Below are positions 34,311 to 47,300 of a stretch of DNA of 64,000 bases, piece after piece. Where the stretch lies: NCBI GenBank assembly GCA_029379385.1, contig CM055606.1, positions 4,030,001 through 4,094,000 of the forward strand. Reading direction: 5' to 3'. The notes under the pieces were generated by a model. The model did not search any database, was not told the DNA's origin, and saw only the letters and a list, made by a program, of their open reading frames with translations. How positions within the stretch are numbered: position 1 is the stretch's first letter; each line of letters opens with the position of its first letter. A program made the translations under genes and the position numbers. This stretch comes from Quillaja saponaria (taxonomy: Eukaryota > Streptophyta > Magnoliopsida > Fabales > Quillajaceae).

Positions 34311-35538
34311 TACCCAACTCTTTCACAAAATCCACCCCGAATCTAAATATATCAGAGAGCTAAATAACGTGATTGAACATTGACGATAAAACATGATCAT
34401 ACGGGCCTAAACCTATGGGCTTGAAGAATGAGGGAGTGGCCCTATGTTATACAAACCCATTTGACTCTCTGAGCCCTAAATTTTTTCTGTCCCAAATTTT
34501 TCCCTAACCAAATTTATGCCAAATAAGAAGATCAATTTCCTTCCTCAGTTTCTCTGCCTCATCCAGACACCAAGCCTTAGCTCATCTTATAGTCTCACTC
34601 GATGCCATTTCGTAAACTGTGTTTCTTCTCCAAGAACAAGTCGTTTCAGTGATTGGTTTTGAGTCTTTGACCAAGTAGTCCTTCTTTTTGAAGAGGCAAT
34701 AATTTGTGAAGTGTGAGGCAATAATCTTAGGAATTTGGTGTACTATGTTTCTTTTCCAAAAATTTGGATCTCACCTCTCAGAAGCAAAAATCCCACGCCC
34801 TCGCTTATGAATTCTGATAAGGTACATATTGTTCATTCACCATGAAAATTCCTTTTTCAGTTTCTTTCTCTAGCTGGGAAATGCCGAAATGATGATTGCT
34901 CTATATGTATTTTTTTTTTTCCTGTTATGTTGTGTTTACTGTTTTCTTTGTTAGCTTAAACGTGTTCTTCATCTTCTTATTTTTTCTCTCTCGATGGAGT
35001 CATTTGGGGTAAATATGAGAATGGGGTGTTAATTGTATTTGTCTAATTGTTCAGTCATCCTCCACCACCCAAGTCTAAAACAGTCAAAGTCATCAAAACT
35101 TGAGTTTTATTTCTAATTCTAAGTTTCTGTCGCTTGTTCATTATGTTGGTGTAGACATTTTTGCTATCAGCTTGTAGTAGTTTGTTTAGATTTCCATAAT
35201 CTTACAACTAAGATCTTGTTACCAAAGTTTTTTATGTTTCTTTAATAACTTAGTGGTACCAGCAATTCAAAACTGAAACAATCATCTTAAATTCTTACAA
35301 TATGGGGAACAAATAAAAATCAAAGAAACGGAATTTTTGCACATTAGTTTTTTGTAACTGCAACCCTGGGTCTCCTTGACTGATCGCATTTGGATGACTG
35401 AAATGTCTTAAATTAGTCTAGTTATGGTAAAATGACTTTACTCAAGTTTAGTAAAAGGTTCTTGTTTGTAAAGTATTATTTGTTAAGTGGTTTTGTGGCT
35501 GATTTTTATTTTTTGTTTTACCTTAATGCAGGTTTAAT
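34311..35538. other. Region between GFT1 and the hAT remnant
   Basis: Holds the GFT1 promoter/leader (left) and probably the untranslated 5' part of the hAT-derived sequence (right): a splice-acceptor-like TTTTACCTTAATGCAG precedes the transposase ATG at 35539. No other gene recognised. Confidence 0.4.
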
Positions 35539-36890
35539 ATGGAAAATGTAACTGAAGTTGAAGATGTAAATAAGATTCCTGATGGACCTGAATCAGTTCA
35601 CCCTCAAAATAGAATAAGAAGAACTACAAAGGTGGAGGCTTTCTTGATAAACAAGAAATCTGCAATGTGAAAAGAATTTGAGCTTGTCCCCTTGTTATTG
35701 GAAGGTTTGCAAGATCCTCATCCTGCTGCTACATGTAATTATTATGGTAAAAAAGTTAAGTATCATACTAGGTTTGATGGAACTAGTGCAATGAATAATC
35801 ATCTCCCTACTTGTAAAAATATATGATGAAAATGAAAGAAAATAGACCATTAGGTAGGCAATATGTTAAAGAAGAAAACGACTAATGCTCACAAGGACAA
35901 AGACCAAGTACATGCTGCCGATGATGTTAGGAAAGCCATAGTTGAGTACATCGTCCTTGGGGAATTGTCATTCAAACATGTTGAGTCTTATGATGAATTT
36001 TGTAGGTTTCTATATGTTCTAGTTTCGTGGTTTGAGTGTCCATCTAGAATGACCGTTGCTAGGGATAGTTGGGCATGTTACATTGATGAAAAAAAGAAAT
36101 TGAGAAACTTGTTAACTAGAATAAAACAAAGGGTTTGTCTAACTATTGATACTTGGACATATAATCAGAACTTAAACTACATAGCACTAATTGTGCATTT
36201 TATTAATGTTGAATGGAACTTACATAAAAGAATTCTCAATTTTTGTAATATTGGTGGTCACATAGGTGAGGAGATAGGTAAGGCCATTGAGAATTTTCTT
36301 TTAGTATAGGGGATTAAGAGGGTGTTCACTATTATGGTGGACAATGCTAGTGCTAATATAATAGCTTTATGATACTTAAAAAGGAATGTAAGTAGATAGG
36401 ATGAGCAATATTAGATGGCAAGTTCATGTATATGAGATATTGTGCTCATATTTTGAATTTAGTTGTTTCAGATGTAATGAAGAATGCCGCAAATTATGTT
36501 AGGTCTTCTCCTTCTAAGAGTAAACGATTTGCTAAGTTTGTGAAGAGTTAGAAAGTGCAAAGCAAAAGGCCTTTGTGCCTTGATTTTCCAACTAGATGGA
36601 ACTCGACTTATTTGATGCTTGATTCTGCTATTAAGTTTCAAAAAGCTTTTAATGCAAACAAAGAAAAAGAAGAAGGTGAAGATAAAAATGAGGAAGAAGA
36701 AGAAGGAAAAAAAAATTAAAAAAAATCAAAGGGTAAGGAATGATTGCCTAATTTTAAGTATTGTGATAATGCTTTAACTTTTGTGAGATTTCTCAAAATA
36801 TTCCATGATATTACTTTGAGTTTTTCAGAAACCTTGTAGGTAACATCAAATGTATGCTACAATAGAACTGGGGCAGTGAAATGCAATTGA
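35539..36890 (+). pseudogene. hAT-superfamily transposase pseudogene (BED zinc finger type)
   Basis: From ATG 35539 the frame reads MENVTEVEDVNKIPDG ..., then a BED-finger-like segment (KEFELVPL ... ATCNYYGKKVKY ... GTSAMNNHLPTCK), then from about 35863 the transposase core (FCRFLYVLVSWFECPSRMT, LLTRIKQRVCLTIDTWTYN, NYIALIVHFINVEWNLHKR, TIMVDNASAN), and further pieces in other frames (YCAHILNLVVSDVMKN, PTRWNSTY). At least one Trp codon has become TGA (SAM-stop-KEFE), and there are several frame changes. The C-terminal hAT dimerisation domain is missing, apparently cut off by the repeat that follows. Dead element; it does not encode a usable transposase. Confidence 0.85.
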
Positions 36891-37119
36891 CTAAGTTATG
36901 TATCCTAAGTACTTAAGCCTAGATTGATTCCTACGAGAAAGGAGGAAATAAATGGATTATGTTAGCCACCTCAGCAGTCGTTACAACGACTATAGGTAAC
37001 AATCAATGAAATTACAAACAAAAGAAAATTACCCTAAAACTTTATGAGGACAATTACATAATTAACAATATCATATATTAAAGCGGCTTCTAATAATACT
37101 CTCATCTTTAAAGAACACT

Positions 37120-37700
37120 TAACCTCAAGTGTTAATAAGAAATTCTGGAAATTGTTGAATGAGTTGTTAATAATCCATCCAAGTGGCATCCTCTGGATAA
37201 GTGCGTTCCCACTGTACCAATAGTTAGGTCACTGGCTTGTTGTTTTTCTTGACAAATTTCCTATCAATGATAGCAATAAGCTATGTACAATACTCAATCT
37301 TCAGAAAATTCTGATAATCCCACTTGTGCTTGGACACTCCCCTTATGCTTTTTCATTTGGGAAATATGGAAGGTGGTATGTATCTTAGTGTCATTAGGCA
37401 TAGCCAATTGGTAGGCCACCTTACCAACCCTCTTAAGCACCTGATAAGGCCCATAATACTTGTAAGCTACCTTGTGGAATTGTCTGTTAGCAACAGAGAG
37501 TTGCCTATAAGACTTTCAGATAAACCCAATCTCCTTCTGCCAGTTCTCTATATGTTCTTTTCTTGTCCACTTGAGCTTTCATCCTATCCTAAGCTCTCAT
37601 CAAATGATATTTAAGTAACTTGAGTGTAGCCTCCTAGCTACCAATAAGACTTTTGTTACCGTTTTTTTTAGAAATCTCAATATGCTTTTTTAGTGCCCTA
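37120..37700 (-). pseudogene. Ty3/gypsy (chromovirus) integrase tail and chromodomain remnant
   Basis: Minus strand, in broken frames: RMKAQVDKKRTYREL, EGDWVYLK, then in shifted frames KYYGPYQVLKRVGKVAYQL and TTFHISQMKKHKG, followed by a chromodomain-like stretch (DRKFVKKNNKPVT, LLVQWERTYPEDATWMDY, FPEF). This is the GPY/F module plus chromodomain found at the end of plant chromovirus pol. Frameshifts and stops are abundant. RT, RNase H and protease are absent. Confidence 0.8.
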
Positions 37701-37839
37701 ATAAACCGTAATCCCCCTCATCCTGGGCCGATCTTCATCAGAATCATCCTTATCAACTTAAGTTTGAAGTTTTTCATGAACCAAAGCTTGCAAAGCACTT
37801 AGTGTAGTTATTTGTGGATATTTTGTAACTTTATATGGA

Positions 37840-38130
37840 CCATTACATAAGTAGCAAATGCCACGAGCTCATCTTTTATGCCATATATTGTCCGCTTTGA
37901 CCTAACTGGGACTCACAGGTTTGTTCTTGGAAAAGCTCACATAGCTTCCTAAAACAGGGTATGACAAGAAAGAAAGGTCACCTTTTATATTGCCAAGATC
38001 ACTCCAATATACACAACCATTGTGAGACTAATCATTTGATCATTACATCCACCCTTACTCATTTAAGGGGACACCATCCTCGGTGGCACATGCTAGTATC
38101 TCCGGAATGGCTCTGATACTAATTGTCATA
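37840..38130 (-). mobile_element. LTR-retrotransposon/TRIM fragment with tRNA-Met primer-binding site
   Basis: Minus-strand sequence at about 38108-38122 reads TAGTATCAGAGCCATTCC, one base from the consensus PBS TGGTATCAGAGCC, preceded two bases earlier by a CA-ending (ATGACA) as expected for an LTR. On the same strand near 37890 is GGTCAAAGCGGACAATAT, a phrase I associate with LTRs of widespread small plant retroelements. The boundaries and relationship to the neighbouring gypsy remnant are unresolved. Confidence 0.5.
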
Positions 38131-40160
38131 CGCTGACTTTATTTACACGTAAAGACGCTAGTGTAGCACACTTTATCCCCTCTTGGGTAGCAAGTCAATT
38201 TATCTAATGCCCCTCGGGTGTCAACGTTAACCTGCAAGGCTAGTGAACAACAAAGTAAGCAAAAAAACAACAAGAGAGAAAAATATTACGCTTGTGCAAG
38301 AAAGAGCTTCAACTTCTCACTAATTGAAAAACGATCAAATTACAAATGCTAGCGACATGCTTACAAAAGGCTACTACATGGCTATGATGTAGGCAACAAT
38401 GACTTGATGTAGGGGAAGTTATAAGCAACACCAATACATTAGACACGGACCCGACAAGCGCATTTACAATTTCACTTTTACTAACTATACACCCTTCCCT
38501 ATAGAGCTTTTGCACAAGTGTCCTTATGGCAGGAGAATGCATCATTTTTTCAAGTCGACATAAAACTAATTATGAAAATATCATGTGTCAAGCCCTATGT
38601 CAAGCTACCCTATAATGATGCTCATCACAAGGCAAGCAGCCATATGCGACATGCACTGGACAAACTTAGATTGTGACATATAATGGACGACATACTTGTT
38701 GAATGGTTGAGAGATTCACTACCCATTCGGAGCTCACAAGGTCATATTCGGGTTAGTGCCTAGTTAAAGGCACTTAATTAGGAGGCGGGTTCCTAGTTAA
38801 CAACCTGCTTCCTCTCCTGGAGATGGCTTGTCTTTGAACTCAAATTGGCCTTTTGCAGTAGAAGCCACTTCCATTGAGTCGCTCTGTTTTGAATTACGTA
38901 TCCATTAGAGATATAGTAGTAGTCTCAATGTCTTTCCATGCTTTAATAGGACTTGAGGGTTTCAGAGTTGGAGTTGTAAGTAAGGATTCTCCTCTAGATA
39001 TACTTTCACTTTCTATAACCAAAATAAAATAAAGTCAACCTATTCCTCCTGCAATTGCGGTCAATCTTGCTACCTCTATAGTTGTCGCCCCTACTTGCTC
39101 ATTCACAATTACTACCACAAGAAAGTCACGCCATCTCTATGGGGCTTATGCACTTCACAACTTTGTTATGTTATGGGGCCTCAAAGACTGAATTTTAGCT
39201 GCCAACCATAGTCTTTTCCATAGCTGAAAATGCCCTTTTCCTTTGGCGCACAAGCACTAAGTATGTAACTATTCATAATAAATAAGGTGTGCACTCCTAT
39301 CTATATTTGTCAATTAAGTCTTGGTGAAATACCAACTCGTAGATTGGTGCCCGAATTTTTCACTTATCAGTCTATGTAAAAATTAGGAATTCCTCTTCTA
39401 ACTCGTCTTGGATTTGGCATTGTGGCAAAGAACAACATGAAAACAATCAGAGATCAATGACTGAAATCGTTTGCTGTTAATCTGGGTTTTTAAAAAGCTG
39501 AAAGTTGTATCTAACTCTCGAACTGCCATTTATTTACTTAAGGATGCCCTTATTCCAATATCATCCACTGTTGTCAAGATTTGATTCAAAGAGACTGCAT
39601 AATGTGCTTTTAATTACAAAAGCATTCAAATCCTCTTATAGAAGGCCACATGACCTTTTTAGCAAAAAGAAAAAAGAAGAAAGAATATACCACATGGCTG
39701 TTTCCTGTTCTTCAGAGACTAAATGAAACTAAGTATTTTTAGCATGAAAGTAATAGCAGAAGAAAAAAAAAAAAAAAATCTGTCATCCCATTATCAGATT
39801 TCACAACCTTTCACTTTGCATTTAGAGAGAACATAATTTTTAGCAAGCACAATATATAAATATAAGAGCAATAAGATGATAAATAGGGCATTTAGTATTT
39901 CACTAGTTACCTACGGCATTGGTCATACATTGTATAAACAAATAACTTCTGAAAGTTACCCAACGATTAACAATGGTGAGAAATGAGATAAATAATGTTA
40001 GGAGCATAAGAAGTTGAGAAGCAAAATATAATATATGTGTATGACCAACAAGATTACAAGAATTTAAAAAAGAAGAAATACTTCAACATTGCAACACCTT
40101 GCTGTCAAAGCAATCAACAGAAATCATGTCTTCATCAGGAGGACATCAACCATTTGCGAT
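38131..40160. other. Repeat-derived DNA, no gene recognised
   Basis: 38.13-39.4 kb is GC-richer than typical intergenic DNA here and lacks long frames; it is likely LTR or gag-derived sequence from the elements to its left, but I cannot identify a domain. 39.4-40.16 kb is AT-rich and probably includes the 3' UTR of the H2A.Z gene. Confidence 0.35.
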
Positions 40161-43100
40161 CTATTCCTTGGTAGACTTATTGATAAGTGACTTGTGAATA
40201 TGAGGGATCACGCCCCCCCCCTGCAATAGTTCCTTTTATTAGCGTATCAAGTTCTTCATCTCCTCGGATTGCAAGCTGGAGATGTCTGGGAGTAATACGT
40301 TTCACTTTGAGATCTTTGCTAGCATTTCCAGCAAGCTCCAATACTTCCGCAGTCAGATACTCCAAGATGGCAGCAGAATAGACAGCAGCTGTGGCTCCCA
40401 CTCGCCCGTGAGCTGTGGTCCTGGACTTCAATAGCCGGTGGATACGACCCACAGGGAACTGCAGATGATGCATAATACAAGATTTTCAAAAAGTGGAAAA
40501 GTGCAGCATGTGACTCACTGCCTCTAATCTTGATAATTAATGCAGTAATTGGACAATCAAATTGACATCCGAAAAGCAAAAGCTCAAAAGGCATCATCCA
40601 CGACTGACAATAGCCAAACAAGCAGGATAATCCTTGTTTTATCTTCCATTTTCTCCATTTTTGGATATCATATTAAGATTCTAAGAAGAAAGTGGATAAT
40701 TCACATGAAGAAAACCAGCAACCATATTGATGGAGAATGAGAATAAGGTTCCCGTTGGGCTGTTAATCTGGAAGAGATATTTTTTAGGGTTTTATATTAT
40801 TAGGTCCTTTAGGAGTCCATGGTGTCTTTTTGTGCCTTGCAAGTTAAAGTTATTTAGTTTCTTAAGTTGTTTACTTTCTTATTTGTGTCCTAATCCTATT
40901 TGGAAAAGTAGTTCTTTAGAGTCACTAAAAAGAGCTCTGTACTCAAAGAATAGAGAGAGTTATGCTATGAGTTTTAAGTGTTTGATTTCAAGGCAAGCGG
41001 CCTTTGTGTATTCTCTTCCCCCTCTTCCCTTTCTTCATCTTGCTTGCTACTAGTCATGTTATTGTTCATGGGCATACTGTTCATAGTCCCAGACACCCAT
41101 TAAACATCTCTCAAAGTCTAAACCTCTTTGCTTCACGTTTTTAACCCTAAACAGCAGACCACCTTCTTAACTAATAAAACTCTAAATCCTTAAATTAAAT
41201 TTTAACCAAAATACCTTATCAATGTAACCCAAATTCTGAAAATCCATGCCTTAGAACCCTAGAACCCACGATGGAGCCATGTAGATAGATTTCCCCAATC
41301 TGTCCTACATCACATATTTTATCCATGAGAGAAAGGAAGAAATGAAAGCGAAATGCAAAAGTTTTGCAACTTCTATTAATGAGGTCCAAATCTAGGTACT
41401 AACTTAAGTTATTTATTTTTTCCTTTTTTCTTTGCATCGTGGGGTAATCAAAAGGGAACTCATTCAGTTTCTTCTGTTCTCCCATTTTGGATAATGACTC
41501 CAAAAAGAAGAAATACATCCCGCCCAACTAACCTTCTGTACCCTACCCACATTCATTTGTTGCAGTGGACAACACCACAAAAAATTATCTTCAACTATGA
41601 CTATAGGGGCAGGTGACTTGAAAACAATACCACAATTAAGGGGCAAACAAGTTACCTAATCACAGATATATTTGAAATTCTAATGCAGAGACTGGTTCCC
41701 TTGACCCACTCTCCATCTACCAGCCCCTTTATGGGTGCCTTATGTGATGTAGATAAATCTATCAGAAAGGATAGAGGTTGGAGCTCAAACTCCTAAAGAA
41801 AGGGACTATTGATGGAAACTAATTCAAGTGTTTGTCTATGTTAAGATGCCTCTGATTATTCTTTTTGGTATCAAGACATTTTTAATACATCTACTCTGTA
41901 GTTTTAGTCCAGGTGGTTATTCTACATATCTTTGCATTCTTTCAGCTCTCATTCAAAAGGCAGAGCCTTTCCTACCCACCATGAAGCCAGCCCATGCTGC
42001 CATGCACAAGACATAATCACAACATTGAGTACCCTCAGAACTGCAGTGAGATCCCCAAGCCACTAGAACATAGGGTGCAATAACGTGATATCCTGAGAAG
42101 CAGTAGTCAGGGAATGCCATCCTTGATGTCCGAGGTGCCACAATATAGATTTTCTTTAGGTTTATTAATTCTTTCTAATTAAGTCAATGAGGGCTTGTAT
42201 TTATTATATTATGGCTAGCTAAAACTTTTATTTTACATAACTTATTGGATTGCTAGTAAAATGAAATTGAATGTTATCTCATATCCAACATATTGAATTG
42301 TAATCTAGTCCATATGATACTTCTGCACATCTGTTTGCAATAGAGTTTCTGCAGATCTAATTGAGCAAGTATTTTATTTTTCCCTTTTATTTATTTTCTG
42401 GCTTTCAAATTACTTCTAAAAGCAAAAAATAGTACAGGATTTCTGGCAGGGAAGCTCTGAAGGGTTCAAGCGGTTGTGTAGTGGAGCAGGTCTGGGCATA
42501 AGTTATAACCTGAAGCGGGTTGCAGGGAAATGGGAATTGGTAAGGCTTTTAGTGCAAGGAGAGAAGGAGGTGATGAGAAAATTGACCTCACTATATTATC
42601 CTTCATATGATTAAATTTACCTGCAAATAAGGTGGCATAACAGAGTTCAACTATGATGCTATGTTAGTATTCACTTCCAGAATCATGATTGGATACTGAG
42701 TGTTTGATTCAAACTACTTAAATTTACTTGTTATACCAACAATTTTCTATTATCTTGTCTTTTCGGACTCCCAAAACTCCAAAATCCACATTAAATTCTG
42801 TCATCTAAAACTAAGATTTCACGTAAGCCATCAAAACATTAGATGGTACTCGACTACATACCACCAGCCACAGATTACAAAAGACGACCAATTTGCATAT
42901 CCAAAGGGCAAAAGTAAGTTACGGATTATAATTTTTAGCTACACGACTACAGTACCTACAAGGCTACAACTACAGAACACACAGTAGCCAAAAGTTGTTG
43001 ACAAGTACCTAATAACTTCATATCCCCAATCTATTATATCCTCAATCTCGATCAATAGTCAATAATCATGACTTCAGATCCAAACAAATCATTAAGAAGA

Positions 43101-43744
43101 AAAAACAGACAGTGAAATTTATAGTTCTACCTCTGCTCAAACCTATGGAAAGTAATATACTTTCTGTTAAATCACGGAAGATTTACGAGGTCAGAGTAGT
43201 TTAATTTAACAGCTCAGCCTGATATAGCCGCACATCAGCTGAGTACCTTTTTCAACGCTTATTGGAAATTTGGAATATTTCCAGTCCTAATCAACCTTTA
43301 ACTTGACAAAGACGATTATTGTGAGGAAAATCAACTAGTTTTGAGAAAATCCAATGCAGAACCAAGTCTAAACAAGTTCATACTCATTCCAAACTAAGTG
43401 TCCACACTACAACATTATTTCCACAGTTTCCCAAAGTTTATCAGGAACCCATCAAGGAAGACCACAATTCACAGCAGAATTAGAAAGCATCACAAACAAG
43501 CAAAACCCAAGTAACACGATTTGAAAAAGATTAATAATAATGAAAATTAATACCAATTTGAAGGAAATTAACACAGGAAAATGAAAACCCAGAAAGGGAA
43601 AGCACAAAATACAGAGATCTAACGAAAGAGAGAGAACCTGAAGACCAGCTCGAGATGAACGGGAGATGGCTTCTTCTTATCCTTGTCCTTGTTGGTGGTC
43701 GAGGTCTTGCCCGTGATCAAACCCTTTGCCCCCTTCCCCGACAT
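40161..43744 (-). CDS. Histone H2A.Z variant gene with two single-base frame breaks
   Basis: Two exons: 43744-43638 ([15 protein letters not shown] ... KDKDKKKP) and 40458-40161 ([20 protein letters not shown] ... [18 protein letters not shown] ... [20 protein letters not shown] ... LIKGTIAGG), separated by a 3.2-kb intron. The H2A.Z hallmarks are the N-terminal GKGAKGL, the acidic-patch/docking sequence and a C-terminus that, in a shifted frame, would encode the [19 protein letters not shown] tail. Two breaks: exon 1 is 107 nt, one short of the expected 108, after the AAGAAGAAGCC run; exon 2 is 298 nt, one long, at a nine-G run (40212-40220) where eight would keep frame. Read literally, the gene encodes no H2A.Z. 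Both breaks are at G/C homopolymers, so sequencing error is likely; a recent pseudogene is the alternative. Role if intact: H2A.Z replaces H2A in +1 nucleosomes via SWR1. Confidence 0.85.
40735..41060 (+). mobile_element. Possible solo LTR (copia-like) in the H2A.Z intron
   Basis: The segment from about TGAGAATAAGG (40737) through the CT-rich TTCTCTTCCCCCTCTTCCC near 41015 has the layout of a plant copia LTR: 'TTTAGGGTTTTATATTATTAGG', a run of short T-rich words, a GAGCTCTGTACTC-type stretch, then a pyrimidine-rich end. No target duplication could be confirmed. Confidence 0.3.
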
Positions 43745-44396
43745 CTTTCCCGCCAAAAGAAAAAACTAAAATTTCAGAGAGAGAGATAGAGGCAGAGAAC
43801 CCGAATTTGGAGACAAATGAAGGGGCGGTCTCAAAGTCGGGAAACAATCGAAGGAATATGTGAGAGAGCAGGGTGGGATTCGAGAAAATATTCGGTAAGA
43901 GGGGGGGTTTACTTATTGAGGCCTTTTTACCAGAATAACCCTACAACTGTAATTAATTTACTGTCCGTACCCTTCTACGACCAGCTTAACTATAGTTTTA
44001 GATGAAGCAAATTTTGGGAAGAAATCCTTTATATATATATATATATATATTATATATTTTTTATTTTTTGAATTTTCCTTTTTTGGTTGAATGGCCTATT
44101 TATTTCAATTCATTTCAGCTAGTTATTTTTCCTAATAATAAATTCTGCATTAAACTGCTTAAAACTTAAAAGGGAAACAGAAAGTAGTCTCAACAATTAT
44201 ACGTAAACTTCAAAAGTAATTTGGATTTGAAAAACTCGACCATTAGACTCGGTACATGTCCAAGTAAAGCAGCACAAACTAGAATTGTACAAAAACTTTT
44301 GTTTAGTCATTATGTGTATTTAACATAATATTTATCTATAAAAGCTAGCACTCTGTCAGGCTGAAATAACAATGACAATTTTAACAACCTCATAAC
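43745..44396. other. Promoter region of the H2A.Z gene / 3' side of STRAP
   Basis: Contains a G/A-rich leader upstream of the H2A.Z ATG and a TA microsatellite at 44031-44056. No gene seen. Confidence 0.4.
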
Positions 44397-47300
44397 TCAT
44401 TCATTAACAGCCTCTTCCTTTTCTTTGGACTTCACCTCATCTGAAATATGGAAATCCTCAATCTTGCTTGAAACCTCTTCTGCTGATGTCTTTACCTTTG
44501 CAATAGAGCCATTCAAAGACAATGCTTCAGTGTGGTCATTTGTCAAAGGGCCTGTCTGCCATATTCTAATGGTACCATCCTCTGATCCTGAGGCATAAGA
44601 TTCCCCACCCGGAGAGAAACGCACACAGTGGACAGGTCCATGGTGGCCTTTGTTGCAAGCTGTTTAACAGAGAAGTGTATGAAAGGAGTGCAATGATTTT
44701 GTAAAACTTAAACCGCAGAGCTCTGTATAAGTGTGTTCTTTTTTGGTGGGAAGGGGGGATGTATCGAGTAACCTTATAAATTGCTATAGCAGATAGCAGA
44801 TAACAATTATCGAATTGAAACATACCAATCTCATCGCCAGTATGAAAATCAAATACATGCACCCACATATCTTCTCCCCCAGCAATGAACTTATCCCCAT
44901 ACTTTGGTTCCAATGAAGCAGATTCTACAGTGCAGGGCATATCATAGCTCTTGACCAACCCATGACTGTAAAAGAAATGAAATATTATAACCCATGCAAG
45001 TTGAGTTTCTGGGAAAAGGATAATAAGCACCTTAGCTCAGAACTTACTAATTTGCATCCCAAAACTTAACAGACGACCCATCAGCAGTTATGATATAACG
45101 ACCATCCTGGCTCACTTCAGCACTTGTCACAGATGACTTGGTTTCAAGTGTTTGGACTATATTTCCACTTCTTACATCCCATAACCTGTATGTTAACTAC
45201 CACAGTCAGCAATATTCAGCCTAATATAGCACCCAATGCAAATCCTGAGAATATAAAAAGAGCAAGAAAGCAGATTTACAAGGTAGTGTAACTTTAGCAT
45301 CTTCATCACATTATTTTGTATGACACGTACCTGACACCACCCATATCAGTACAAGAACTTAATATTGTCTGGTCACTATGAAGCCATGCAACAGTTCTGA
45401 CTGAACCAGGGGATTTATCCACTTCTCTGGGAGGTGCATCAGGACGATTCAAATCAAAGATACGGAGAACCTTCTCCATTCCTCCAGTAAGCAAAAGGTG
45501 TGTATCCTGTTCCCACATTATATAAACATCAATGTAGATGGACAGTTAGCAGTAGAGAAGAAACAGGGATGCCAAAACAATTGAGTGTCAATATACACCA
45601 TCCACCAATTTTATGCCAATTCATTTTAGTCAAAGAGATTAAACTATATGCCCTATCAACAGGGGAAAGGAATCCAACCTTCCATAATGGAGGACAGATA
45701 AAACTACTGATTAAAGTAAATACACTGAGGACACAAGAAACAAACTTTGGGAAAATATGCAATGCATTGCATGTAGCTTGGAAACTGAATTAGGACAAGT
45801 ATATAGAAAATGGAAAGAAATGTTAAGGTGAGCCACATTAGGCCTCACTGTCTTCTACAAATTTAGAAGATTGTCTGTGTCTGACAAAGATATTATATTT
45901 TTTATTTATTTTCACCTTCCAGTTTTGTCTGCATGCACATATTTGCTTCTCAAACTTACATGACATTTATTTTTCTATATTCTCAACAACAAACATAGTA
46001 AGGACATAGATAATAAGAATGTAGTAATAAGAGATCTACCTCAGAAAAAGTACATGCTCGAACAATGTGTTTATGTTCAAATGAGTGCAATACATCTCCT
46101 GTTAATGCATCCCAGACTTTCCTGAACATATAGCCCATGAAAATGATCAGTCAATATCTCCTTTAGCATATTGTGATAGACTTTGTGCTACTGGTCACAA
46201 CCTGGACTTTATTATTGGGAAAGGGGGGAAGGATGTTATCCAACTACCGATCTCTTTCAATGAGTGAAATCCATTCTATAGCTGATGCACTACAGTTGAC
46301 TGAATGAAACAATTAACATTGAACCAAAAGTAGAAAAATAAGTGCAGCCCATAATCTATTTGGTCACCAAAAAAATTTATAAGAGGTAAAAGGCGTAAAC
46401 TGTATGCCAATGTTCTGAAACTTGAAAAATAACAACAAATAAGGCCCAAAAACAGGTAGATAGAAATCTAGCAGCCAACAGCTGCTTTTACAAAATAACA
46501 TCCTGACAACTTGTGGTCTTCTTCAGACACAGCATAATATGACCCTACCCATAATTATAAATTTATATAGGAATAATCTAGTTCTAGATGGAAATACCAA
46601 TGTGTGACCTAATATTGGAAAAAGGCTTCTTCAATTGAGATGCAAAATACAAAGTATAAATATATGCACTTGCACGCTGACAGAGTGTGCACGAGTTCAG
46701 AATTATATGCATAGAAGGGAGAAACAAATCGGATGAAACAATCATCAAAACAGCATGTAACACATGTCCACGTGATTTGGTAAATACATTTCAACATTTA
46801 CTGTTTTCCAAAGCAAGACATTGACTGGGAAATAAAACAAATTGTTAGTGTCCACTTGGGAAATAAGGTCTACCAGCCATACCATTAGAGACAGAAAGTG
46901 AATTGAAGATCTTACAAAATCACAATTATATTCTGATTTGAATATTTGATACCATAACATAATATCATAAACAATTATGTTCCTAAAATACTCCATATAA
47001 ATTTAATGGACAGCTTTCCTTCAATCAATCTTGCTATGAGCTAAAACAAACAGTCGAAAGGAGAAAAAAGAAATGTTAACTGCATACGCCGAGAAATCAG
47101 CAGAACCAGTTGCAGCACGTAAGGCATTAGTATCCAAGCAGCAGCTCCATACTGCACCCTTATGGCCCTCAAATGTTCCAATCCAATCTCCAGTCTCTCC
47201 ATTTCTGAGCATAGGACTAGAATCTGAACCAACAATTAAACCTTTTATAATCAATTGAAAGTGTTTATTAATAATATGAATTAATTAAAGTGATATCATG

